Below, in pieces: positions 13,801 to 25,800 of a DNA stretch of 64,000 nt. Location: assembly GCA_037976565.1 (NCBI GenBank), contig CP137675.1:2241323-2305322 (forward strand). Reading direction: 5' to 3'. The position numbers were made by a program, and so were the translations under genes. The stretch is from Mesocentrotus franciscanus (taxonomy: Eukaryota; Echinodermata; Echinoidea; Camarodonta; Strongylocentrotidae). The notes under the pieces are model-generated. The model was not told the DNA's origin. It did not search any database and saw only the letters and a program-made list of their open reading frames with translations. Each line of letters starts with the position of its first letter. Positions within the stretch are counted from its first letter, which is position 1.

Positions 13801-16800
13801 TCCGCTTCCTCCAGGCCAATCAATTTTGCTCTTCTTCGTTGATATTCCTGAATGATGGCATTAACTTATACACCGTTCAGACTATGGGAAAATTTTATGA
13901 AACTTCTATAAAGAAACATATAAAGAAACGTTGTATAAAGAAACGTTGTATAAAGAAACGTTGTATAAAGAAACGTTGTGTAATGAAACGTTGTGTAAAG
14001 AATCATCATATACACTGTAGTCAAGGAGCGAACAGACTAGAAAACAACATTGTATAAAGAAGTATCATATAAGGAATTTAGTTTAATGACGTCAGCTCAC
14101 GTGCATGCTCACGTTAAGCCCCACCCAGTTATACGATTTCCATACACTACACAATGACACTCAGACAAGAGTGCGACTCCGATTTTTTATGTAGTTTTCG
14201 TGAAACGATGCTCAAACATGCATTTCGATATAAACCATTCAGACTAGGAAAGTTTTCATTACTTATACGAGAATCGTATAGCTACACGATGAATCCTGGG
14301 AGTGTGAACACAGAGTGAGAGGGGATAGAGGAGAAAGTGAGAAACAAGAAGAGAAGGGGTATACGCACAGGAATAGAGCATTTTGGTTAACCAGATCAGG
14401 CCATGTTTCTTTCAAGATGTAATCTTCAGTGTAAAGGAAAATGTTGATTTATTCGGTGTGGCACCCACATATTATTGGCCCTCTTGAGTTCATTACTTCC
14501 GCTTGCGTTTAGCAAATCAGCCTCGCATCTATATCGAGATAAAGGCTACGACCTATATCCCTGGAAACAGGCAAAACTGTTTGTGTAAGTTTGGTAATTT
14601 TTTTATTTAATATATTTTTTTTGTCCATTGAAGGGTTCCACACTAAGGCAGTTGTCTTGAATACATGTATGTCGCAATGAGCATTAGGACAAAATTGCTA
14701 CCCTACTGATAAACCGTATATTGATTTTGAAAAAGATTGAAATGAAAAAATATATACATTACACATTTCTGAGACTCACCTATTAGTATTAAGGAGAGAT
14801 TTTAAAAATTGATATTGTTAAGAAATACTGAACAGATTTCAGTTGAGACAGTAATTTTGATCCTTCCCAAATTTGTAATTAAATTATATTTTTCCTTAAA
14901 TGTTATATCTCAACTTTACTTTGACTTTAAAGCAGGGTACTGACTGGTATCTCTTCATGTCTGGCTTTTCTATTTACCTGTCATTTCGTGTATCCCCTTC
15001 CACATGTTTACACAATTGGTATCTACTTCACGGGTTTTTCGTTTCTCATTACTTCTGCTGTTGCGCATCCCCGGGGGCAGCGTAATTACAAGGTGTTGAG
15101 ACGTAGCATGGATGTACCTGAATGAGCATGCTCAGTATTAAAGTCAAAATCGAGTACTGGTCATGTGATTGTATTTTGAAAGGAACTGTGGAGAAGTTAT
15201 TGTAAAAGCTTGATTATGAAATAGTATACAAATAATGAATGCTTATGAGTTCAATAGTGCGAATATTTTCATGAGTTGAAAGATTAGCGTTCTATTCAAC
15301 GAGGCGTCAGCCGAGTTGAATAGAATTAAAGTTAATCTTTCAACGAATGAAAATATTTGCACTATTGAACGAATGAAAAACATTCATTATTTGTTTTATA
15401 CAACATCTTTCAACAAATCATGCTTTGCTCCTTATATTAAAGATAAATTAAAGTTGGAGTCAGGCCTTCTTGATTACATTCAGATTGCCTCCACGTCAGA
15501 TTGCCTCCACGTCAGATGCGCGCAGCTAATAACAATGGGATACGTGCAGGGCAGAGAGGTACGTACGCGTCGCAGTCTGCATATACTGTAACCAAAAATG
15601 CACGGTCGTGCAGTAGTATTATTTATTGAATATCATGTGACCAACAATCATCCAATCAAATGACAAGGATCTACGTAGGTGTTGTATAATACATAATAAT
15701 TTATGTTGGAAATTAAAACATGATAATGATGCAAAAAAAATACACATTACAAGGTTTTGGAATCGTCAAAATTGTAAGAAAATGACTTGATCTTGCTGCA
15801 AAATGACAGAGTGTTAAGTGCAGCACATGGATATGTGTGTATGGGACTACACTCATATGTGGCATCAGAATTTGATCCCAAGTTTTAATCTATTTCTTGC
15901 AATATTTGGAATATTAGAGAGCTTCAATAGCAGTCCTTTTCATCTGACATTTTTACTTTGTTATTGATTATCAACATGGGAATAAAACAAAGAAAGTTCA
16001 CAAATTATTGTCACCTTTACCAGACGTCGACCATCTCTTTAAGGGATGTTAGATGCAAGGTGTGTTAGACGTGTCAGGAATGATTACATCTTCAGGTAGC
16101 ATCAAAATATCCTAAAGGTTATTTAGTTCTCAATGCATTACTGTTTAATTGAATTGGGACTAGACTGTGAGAAGATGTAATCTGCTCTGCTCTGGATGCA
16201 CAGGTGCAGAAATCTTCGATAATTATGATTTTTATTCTAAAAATGTAGAAACCGGTTAGTGTATTTGTGATGGGTTCATCTTGTAAAAAAATAGATTTTG
16301 TGGAATTAAGAAGAAATTGAAATTCACAAATACGATTGCCACTTGTAATTGTATTCTAAATGATGAATCACATGTATCAAATATATATCACCCACTCTCT
16401 CTCTCTTTCTTTCTCTCTCTCTCACTCTCTTTCTCTCTTTCTCTTTCTCTATCTCTCTCTCTCTCTTTCTCTTTCTCTTTCTCTCTCTCTCTCTCTCTCT
16501 CACTCTCTTTCTCTCTTTCTCTTTCTCTCTTTCTCTCTCACTCTCTTTCTCTTTCTCTTACTCTTTCTCTCTTTCTCTTTCTCTATCTCTCTCTCTCTCA
16601 CTCTCTTTCTCTTTCTCTTTCTCTCCCTCTCCCTCTCAAGTTTTACATGTAGGTCCTAAATACCAAGTACTTTTTCTAGTCCTTCCTGTTTTGGGTCTCT
16701 CCATCTCCTTAAATCACCCATTCTGCTGCCCCTGACTCCTATAATTTGCTGCTACGCATTACGAAGAACTATCAGGAAAACGAGACATGACTTTATGTAC

Positions 16801-16846
16801 TATTTAATAGTCTGGGAGAAAGAGAGGAAGGGAAAAGGGATTGAAA

Positions 16847-16894
<48 letters not shown>

Positions 16895-19800
16895 GGGATG
16901 GTGTTTATATCTGTTGTTCATTTATTCAGTGCACAATATTCTAGCGCTAACTGTCAGGGTGTAAGCTGATACAACAAATTTAATTTCACTGCAGTGAGCC
17001 TTACATGATCGAGCCTGTAGAGGTGAAAAATGGGCCAGTAGCAAAGCTTCAGCGATCTGCACGTTTGACAAAACATGGACACAGGGGGATGAAGCTCGAC
17101 AGAGACAGAGACAGAGAGAGGAGATGATGAAAGAGAGACAGAGAGAGACAGAGAAAGAGAGGGGAGGGGATGAAGACAGATAATTTTCCTAATTAAAAGT
17201 GATGAAATGCCACAGATTAAAAACACAAATATTAAGTAACAACAGATACCGGTAAATAGAGAGCAAGGGATAAAGGAAATATGTTCTTTCAAATACAATT
17301 TCCAAAAGTAATGAAATTAATTAATTGTGGGTGTGGCTATAGCAGATAATTCAAAAGGAGAAATCATAAACTTGGCATATAGTTTGATGCATATTAAGAG
17401 AAAACCTATAAATATAATTAGAAAGATTATTGAAACACACTTTTAAGTCAAGTGTAGCAAGAATCCAATCAACTCAATTGTATGGAAGTGATGAAGAGTG
17501 AATGGTTTCTTTTTGATATCAAGTATGTTTTCACTGAAAAGTCGATGTTTTCTGATTACTTCATAGTTGTACTCAAATCTGTTTTTTAACAGAACTCTTA
17601 AACACCTCTTGTAGAACTCGACACAAAAACAGCACTGTGGATTATCTGAAATCTAAGAAATCACCTCTCCTCGATGGCATCATCACGTTCCAATTACATC
17701 TCACTCTATCTCAAGCTTTCACGAAAGCTTCCCTTTAATATCATACCGCCTTCTCATCTTCAAAGGTTAATATATGTGTCTATTCCTCAAACAACGATGA
17801 CAACTCCTTCGCCAGCTAGCATCCCTATAAATAACTCATATTGTGGCTAAGCAGCAATGGAAGATGTAATGGATCACATAGGGAATATTTTCCTCCAAGC
17901 GTGATGCCTTCTTTTGTGTTGTCTTTGTGTTGTTGCATGCCTTTTGTTTTTTTTATATAATGTCTGTAAATAATCTTACAAGAGTGATCTTTAATGTGAT
18001 TTTTTTTCTTCTTTTCTCTGCCAGTTTTCAATGGTGGGGAGATTCATATAGAAAGTAGTAGATAAAATATTACCAACCAATACATATATTTGAAATGAAA
18101 GTAAACATGTTACAAATAGGCTTTATGCAATCCAAGAAATTGCTTTTGAAATGGAACACGAGTGTATCTATTTACAAAGGATATCAGGAGAAAAATCAAA
18201 TTCTGATTTCTTATTCTTATTATTTTAGTCATTAGTTTTTAGATGACTCTATTTTTCTTTAGTTGAATTTATTTTCATATGGCATGAAAGTGGGAATATT
18301 GCCATGTTGTCATGAAGATGAAAATCATTGAATTAATTGAGTTGTGAACAAAAAGCATATTGCCAGAATATTAGTCTTTGATTTTTAACTATGAGAGAAT
18401 ACATGTAATTCTCAATTCCCCCAATTAGAAACGTTATGCCTGTTAAACTGTGTAATGATGATGAGAAAATATATTGAGTCATGAACACAGCAGATTGTTA
18501 ATCTCTGACAATTGATTAAGAGAGCATGCAGCCATGCAAGTGTATTTCTTTTCCCGTAATAATGTTACATTTATTCAACATTGTAATGATGATATCAAGA
18601 AAAAAGTTGTTTGTTTTCTCTTACTTTCTCTTGGCTACTACTTCTTGGTTAACATTGACTATTGAAAGATTGCCGAGTCTAACTTGCACAAACATATCCA
18701 TATAGACTTATTCTCTGTTTATTTTTATTTCAATCATTTGCTCAAATGCACTTTGAGAATAACTAGGAAGGAAATTGTCAGTTTTACACTTTTTTTCACA
18801 AAAACATGAACTTCATTTTGCGTAGTTCAGGTATTCTAAATATGTTATCTCTTCTTGTTGATTGCTTTTATGCAGACATTTACTTTGATCTCAAGCCTAC
18901 CGTCCAAGCAGAAGTTGCGAGATGCAGTTGCAAGAAACCGTACAACACTGAAGAGAAGGGATGTGGAGAAGACTGTCTCAACAGGTGAGGAAACATTCTT
19001 GGAAAGAAAGTATTCTGAATGCTGTTTGATTTTATTCGAAATTATGGGTGATTTAAGTACAGGGCTTGGTAACTAAAACTCCTTTTCAGAAAGGAATCTG
19101 TGTATTGAACTGGAGGCATGAGGTTTGATATATATAGAAGGAGTGTACTGCTAAATGATCACCATTAGGCCTATCATGCTATGATGATCAATCAATGAAT
19201 AGTTTTCTAGACAGATTCCACGTTTTTATGACATACCATGTATAGTTATTCTCCAAACAGACTTCAGAATTGTTGTATTCTGGATATTGTATTGTCGTAA
19301 AATGAAGAATTTGGAAATAAAATATTCAATATTAGACTATCCATGTAGCTCTAATAGTAAACAAACATACTGAAATTGTTAATTGCAGATTTTGCCTTTG
19401 GTTTTTCCATTGGTTTTCCATTGCATCAGACCAAAGAATCTGCCTTTGGGAAATACATGTCTCCCCTTCATTAAAAAGCTTTTATTTTGAATGAATGCAT
19501 GCATTGTAATGACATGAGATCACTTCTTATGACAGCTGGGTTTAGTATCACAAGGATGATTCAATTATTTGAATTCCATTGCATATGGAAGCCCAAAGTA
19601 CTCCCAAAATACCCTCAAGTAGATCACGCTTTATATCATAAACTAATCCCTCGGCTTTGAATGGATCATTTAGCCCCGAATGTTGGGTGAAAGGCTGGTG
19701 TACTGTTACCCATAGGAGATTAATTTTCTTCCACAGAATTTATTTCGTCCTAAATCAAACCATGTCTAGGGAAGCAATTAAACTATTTTTATCTGTGATC

Positions 19801-22800
19801 AGTTAGACAGGGCTTTTGTGAGGGCTTTGTCTGAGTGCAAGACGACTTTGATATACAGAAACAATCTGTAGATAGTGACTCATGAATGAATCAAACAAGA
19901 GCGGTGAGTAAGTGACGGTCTTACTCATTCCAACTGCTCATCTTAATTTAGCCATGAGATCATGTGGTCTAATCTGATAGGGGTTTGGAGAGGGAGGGTT
20001 TCTGTCATGGCGTACTTCGGTTGGTCGTACTTCGGGTTGGGCTCAGTTGAATTAACCCCCATCACCCCTTGCTTGATTAACCTCTCGTTCAGACTACCAC
20101 AATTTATTGTATCAATTTACGAGAATCGTTCAGCTGAACAACTAAGTCATCACCCTTTTTTCTAGTGTGAACGGCATGTAGTGAATCACATGCTTGAACA
20201 TTGTTTCAAACAAAAACTCGATTAAAAATCAAGGTCCTGTTCTAGATGAATGTTCAATTGTTTGAAAAGCATGTAACTGGTCGCGGCTTCTCTTGAGTGC
20301 GCACTGATGATTGACTAGCTGTCATGTCGACTCACCTCTTCAGAACTAGTTTCTTCCTAAGGCTTTTCTTTATATGATGTTGTTTATCTAGTGTGAATGC
20401 CCCCCCCCCCCTTTCGCTATATCATGATTCTTCCAATGACGCTTCTTTATATAAGTTTTAAATAAACTTCTAGGTTATCAGTTGAACTAACCCCTATAAC
20501 CCCTTGCATAATGAGCTTGAGTAACTAGAGGAAATTATATGAAACTTGTATTTAAAAAAAAAAACTATAAAGAATCTTTGTATAGTAAAAAGGGCATAGA
20601 AACAGTACACTAACATCTCCTAAAGAAATGTGGCATAAAGAAACTAGTTTTGAAGAGGTGTAGCCATATGATGAATTTTGGTAGTCTGAAAGAGGGGGGG
20701 GGGGAGTAACCTTGTATGGAGGTAAGCACGCATTCATTCACAATCACAAGTGTTACTATGTCTCGTCTGTCTATCTGTTTGTCTGTCTAGGAGGGTAATC
20801 ATTATACCAGGGTCATGTGAATGACCCTGGTTTGTGTAACATCATAGAGTGGGATATCAATTATGAGAGTTGTGGTGTACTATGTGGACTACATTATCTG
20901 GGAATCTATAAATCTATGTGTATCTGCTATCTTTCTGTCTGTCTCTTTCTATTCTGTAGTTTTTATTTTGTTAGGCTTTTTTCTTTACAATGATACTGTT
21001 TCTCCTTTATGTTTTCCCTTTCTATTATTATTCTATTCTATATTGCTGTTATATGTGTCTTCTATATTTTTCGATGATAATCTTGTTCTCTCTCTTTTTT
21101 TTCATACTCTCTTTTCCAATTTTTTTATACTCCTCTCTCTCTCGCTTTGTCTCCCTGTCTCTCCCTTATCCTCACTCTTTCTTTCTCTCTCTCTCTTTCT
21201 CTCTATATTTCTCTTTCTCGCTCTTTTTTTTTTCTCTCTCTCTTTCTCGCTCTCTTGATAAATGTATTATCTGTCTATCTGTCTTTTGAATGGTCGGCTC
21301 TTGTTCTCTTGTTTTTCTGCTTTTTATCTTCCCGCCTTTTCATTATCATCATCATCATTCACTAAAGTCAGCATTTTCCTTGTTACTAGGGTTACTGACT
21401 TTTGTGTCAAGATGACACTCCCTCCCTCCCTCCCCCTCTCTTTGTTTTGACATTAAAACTGGTAGAAAATTACTCATGCCTAATGGACATGAGTAAAACT
21501 ATTACTCAGAATTTTCTCTCCAAAATACAGTGCCTGTAATACGTTGATATGAATTTTTGAAATAAATGACATGGGGATTCTTGCTACAAATATTATCTCC
21601 CTGTATGATATCTTAGACCAAAGATAATGGACCTAAATTTCTGAGTTCACTTGTCTCATCTGATAATTCAGATTGATTAAGTTTTAAGTAATTCTTATAT
21701 ATGTGTAGCATTTTACTAAAACATATAATCCCACTATTTGATCTTCCTTGACCAGCGATCATAGAGCTAGCTTTCTCTATCTCCATCTCTCTTTGTTTCT
21801 CTGATGAATTCAGATTGATTGAGCATAGGATGTTTTTATTCTCATGACACTCATTACACTTCATGTTCTCCCACCAATCATGGTATACCTGCCCTTTTCA
21901 GTCTCTCTTTGTTTATCTTATGATTTTTATATTGAATCAAAATGAGTGTTCTTATTTTTGTAGGACATTTGACCTTCTTTGTCCAATGATTATATGGTAG
22001 TTTTCTCAAACCAAACCTCTCTCCGTTTCTTGTATGATGTCAGGATGATCCAGCACGAATGTTCATCAGCGTCCTGTCCGTGTGGCGACCAGTGTGCTAA
22101 CCAAGTCATCCAGAGACATAATTGGAGTCCAGGACTCAGAAGGTTTATGGTGAGTAGGCTCATTTCAACAAGTCATTCTATCAGTCAGGGTTTACACGGT
22201 CATGGAAAAAACCTGGAAAGTCATGGAAAGTCATGGAAAGTCATGGAAAATGAAATAAAAATCTTCCAAAGTCATGGAAAGTCATGGAAATTGAGTTTGG
22301 GTGTGGCTATGACAGCCTTCCAGTTTGAAGTGACAATGGACATGGTTTTCTTTTCTTTCGCTGCATGGATGTCGCAACCCGTACTAAAATGTTACTTATC
22401 TGGTTATGGAAAAGGGCAAAAATGGGTCATCGAAAGTCATGGAATCTGGTTCTTAAATTTTTTATCAGTGCATTTATTGAGGGAAGATCTAGTGGGAGAT
22501 TTGTTGGAACCAAAGGCTACTACATAAAGGGAATTTTAACTATATGCAGACACTTGATTGGGTGAATGAAGAGACCTAACCAACCCTGCAAAATGTTGAC
22601 TATAAACTAGATCTCCAGCACAAAACTTTTGCCAACTATAAGATGATGTGACATTTAAGATAGTTGTGCTACTTTCAAATGAATTAGTAAAAGAAAAATT
22701 ATAGAAATATGAAAAATAGAAGTAAACATGCAGTTTACTAGCCTGTTAATCTCCTTAAAAAAAACCATATGACTTTTTTCCTTCTGAATTTGGCTCTCAG

Positions 22801-25800
22801 TTAGATTTTGGATTTTCTGCAAATTAAAATGGCACATTTGTTTCTTTCTTTGAAACATTCACACCTCCCCCCCCCCCTCATTAGATGTACAGCTTGGAAG
22901 TTATTATTGAAGTTGATTCCATCCATGTATCAGACAACTAAATGTGAAACAATCTATGTCCATCTGAGCAAAGAAGTATATTTTCATTTTCACTCATCTT
23001 ATTTACTACAGACTGAGAACCGAGGATGGGGCGTGAGGACCCTCCAACCTATCCGGCATAGCTCCTTCATCATCGAGTACCTGGGTGAGGTGATCAGTGT
23101 CAAGGAACTCTGGAAGAGGGCGCTAGACGATTATCAGTACCAAAAGCATCACTACTGCCTCAACTTGGATGGAGGGATGGTCATCGATGGTTATCGCTAT
23201 GGCAACGAGGGTCGCCGTAAACCACAGCTGCAATCCCAACTGTGAAATGCAGAAGTGGTAGGGAACTCGCGCTCTTCTTAGATTTAGGAATTGTTGATTA
23301 TCATTCACGGGTTTACTGTTTTTTATACCACGCATATGACTTTGTGATGCACAGCTCTTTGTAAAAACAAATGTACAGAGTAAGATATTTTAATTTTAAT
23401 TTTTTTTTTTTGGGGGGTGGGGGGTGGTGGATTGTGAGAACAATATCTTTCATTCTTGAATACTAATATTCACCATCTTACCAACACCTACAAAGCACTT
23501 ACATATATACAAAAGAAAGATTACATAATTTAAGCCTTAAGTTTATTTTCTCTTTACAAAATGTAAGCAAGGATGACTTAATTCTTGGGGTTTTATGTTA
23601 GAATCACAGATGTGTATTTTTTATATCAAGCATGTTTAATCATTTATGAGTGATATTCCATTTCATTTTTTTTTCTCTTCAGGATGGTGAATGGGTTGTA
23701 TAGGATAGGAATGTTTGCCTTGAGAGACATAGAACCTGGAGAGGAGCTCACATATGACTACAACTTCCATTCATTCAACATGGAAACACAGGTAAGCATT
23801 GCTCATAAATCTGTTTCATATCAGACAGGGCTCACTGAAAGAGGGAAATGATATAGAAATTTGAAAGCAGATTAGTGAATTTACCAATAACTTATCCAGA
23901 TTTTGTAATCCACCCCATTAATATATGGAAATCTTCATTTGATTGTATAACTCCGTAGTTGTTTTCTTACTTTTGTCAAATTTCTTAACTCAAATTCTGA
24001 ACCAAACACTGTATCTATACTGCAACCTAACTCTGATCCTATCCTCAAACACAATCACAACTCTAACCCTATATCTTTGATGAGCGAAAGCATGGAGCAA
24101 AAATATTGGATCATTTTTGTCTTGCCTGCGTAGCAAAAGCGAGACATAGTCGCCGCTTTTCGGGAGGCGGCGGCGGCGGCGTCAACATCAAAAACTTAAC
24201 CTAAGGTTAAGTTTTTGAATTGTTAATATAATTTTGAAAGTATAAGGTCCTATTCAATGAAACTTGGACTAAAGGGTTATCAAGTATCCCCAATCATGTG
24301 AGGAGAATTTCAGGTCACAAAGTCAAGGTCAAAGGTCATTTAAGGTCAACAAACTTAGACTATGTTGTGGCATCATCAAAAACTTAACCTGAGGTTAAGT
24401 TTTGAATTTTAATATAATTTTGAAAGTATAAGTTCTTATTCAATGAAACTTGGACTAAAGGGTTATCAGCCCTCTAGGTCAAGGTCAAAGGTCATTTCAG
24501 GTCAACAAACTTAGACTATATTGTGGCATCAGGCTAAGATTTTGAATTGTTATCATAATTTTGAAAGTATACATTCCTATTCCATAAAACTTGTACCCAA
24601 GGGTCATCAAGTATCACAAATCATTAACACAAATTCCAGGTCACAAAGTCAAGGTCAAAGGTTATTTTAGGTCAGTAGACTTGGATTATGTTTTCACAAC
24701 TAAATATGAGAATTAATCAATCAATTTTTGTTATTTGTTCATATTTCATGAAAATTATCAATCTTGGTACAAATAATAGTAAATAATTATTCTGATGATT
24801 CTTTGTCAATATTCACTTAAAAATGATGATTATATTCAAAGAATTTCATTTTGGGGGGCCTGCTAATGGGCCACCCTGCCTATAAATAATGTCCCAACCT
24901 CAGTTTTTCATCATAACGAATTGCGTAATGCAGGCGAGACCACCGAGAGCGTTTCCCTTGTTTAATTGCCAGTAGTTGTAGAATTTTTCACATATTTGGG
25001 TTTCTCTTGTTATGGAGGAAACATTAGAATGTTTTCTCAGTCTAAGAGTTGATATATGTCTTGCTGTTCTTACAACTGCATTTTTGTTTCTTTTTCGAAT
25101 GCACCATAACAGCAAGAGTGTAACTGCGGTCATGAAACGTGTAGAGGGTACATCGGAGGAAAGGCCCAGAAACCTAACACAGTGGTCAAGAAGAACAAGG
25201 TTGCGGTCAAGAGGTCATCTACATCTAAGAACAGTCGGCAGGGAAAGATCATGAAGAAGAGTCATGTAAGTTCATGTTTATCAACAAAGGCGGAATATTC
25301 TGGAAAATTATAGACATGATAAGATAGAAGTCGTGGAATAAGACAAACTACAGTTTAACAGATTCTCAAAGACAATATTGCTTTGTTGGATAAGGATTTG
25401 ATTTTGATATAACTTGCATTTTCCATATACTCCAAGCAAGATTTATCTTTCTTTATTTTTAATAGGTTAAAAATGCCTTTGAGGGTGGTGTGAGGTACTA
25501 TGATATAATATACAAGCAATTTGATTAAATCTTTAAAATCTTCCCAATCTCATACTTTGTTTATTTCTTGATTGTCTGTGCAGTGGCTTCTATAATGAAC
25601 ATCATTTTTCTTTTCATTTTATTCTAAATCTTGAATCTCTTGTATTTTTTTACATTGATTTTTGAAAACGAATATAAACATCCTGAAAGTCATTTGATTG
25701 AACTCCAAGCTAATCAAATCCATTTGTTTCCATGGTTACCAGGAGGGTCATGGAGACGAGGAAGGAGGAGAAGGAGCATCATCCAGACCCAGAGAGCTAC

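Larger units (their letters stand above)
4623..18875 (+). other. ASH1L 14.3-kb intron rich in repeats
   Basis: Exons 3 and 4 join in phase across this span, and no intervening ASH1L exon is needed. It contains MITE-like copies (5335-5655, 7029-7420, about 15730-15930), a SINE (8205-8495) and a 46-bp tandem repeat. It also holds the inverted pair of hairpin elements, a fold-back element with 15-bp repeats and several CT/GA microsatellites. Stretches such as 8500-9500 and 11430-13400 show nothing recognisable. Long first-half introns in regulators can hold enhancers, but none can be named from sequence. Confidence 0.7.
23792..25112 (+). other. ASH1L intron, 1.3 kb
   Basis: Mostly occupied by the two dispersed repeats above. 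The remaining 24700-25112 holds no recognised feature. Confidence 0.6.

Noticed and set aside
13907..13990. CRISPR-like repeat array, also 32704-34048
   Set aside because: The repeats are directly adjacent with no unique spacers, and the sequence is eukaryotic.
16317..16659. Open frames rich in Ser, Leu and Phe, with similar ones at 20863-21365, 27367-27639 and 4952-5266
   Set aside because: Pyrimidine microsatellites or CT-rich sequence with no splice signals or conserved motif.
21979..22527. 182-codon frame treated as one protein
   Set aside because: Only 22044-22149 is ASH1L exon 5. The rest reads into the intron and the AGTCATGGAA repeat.
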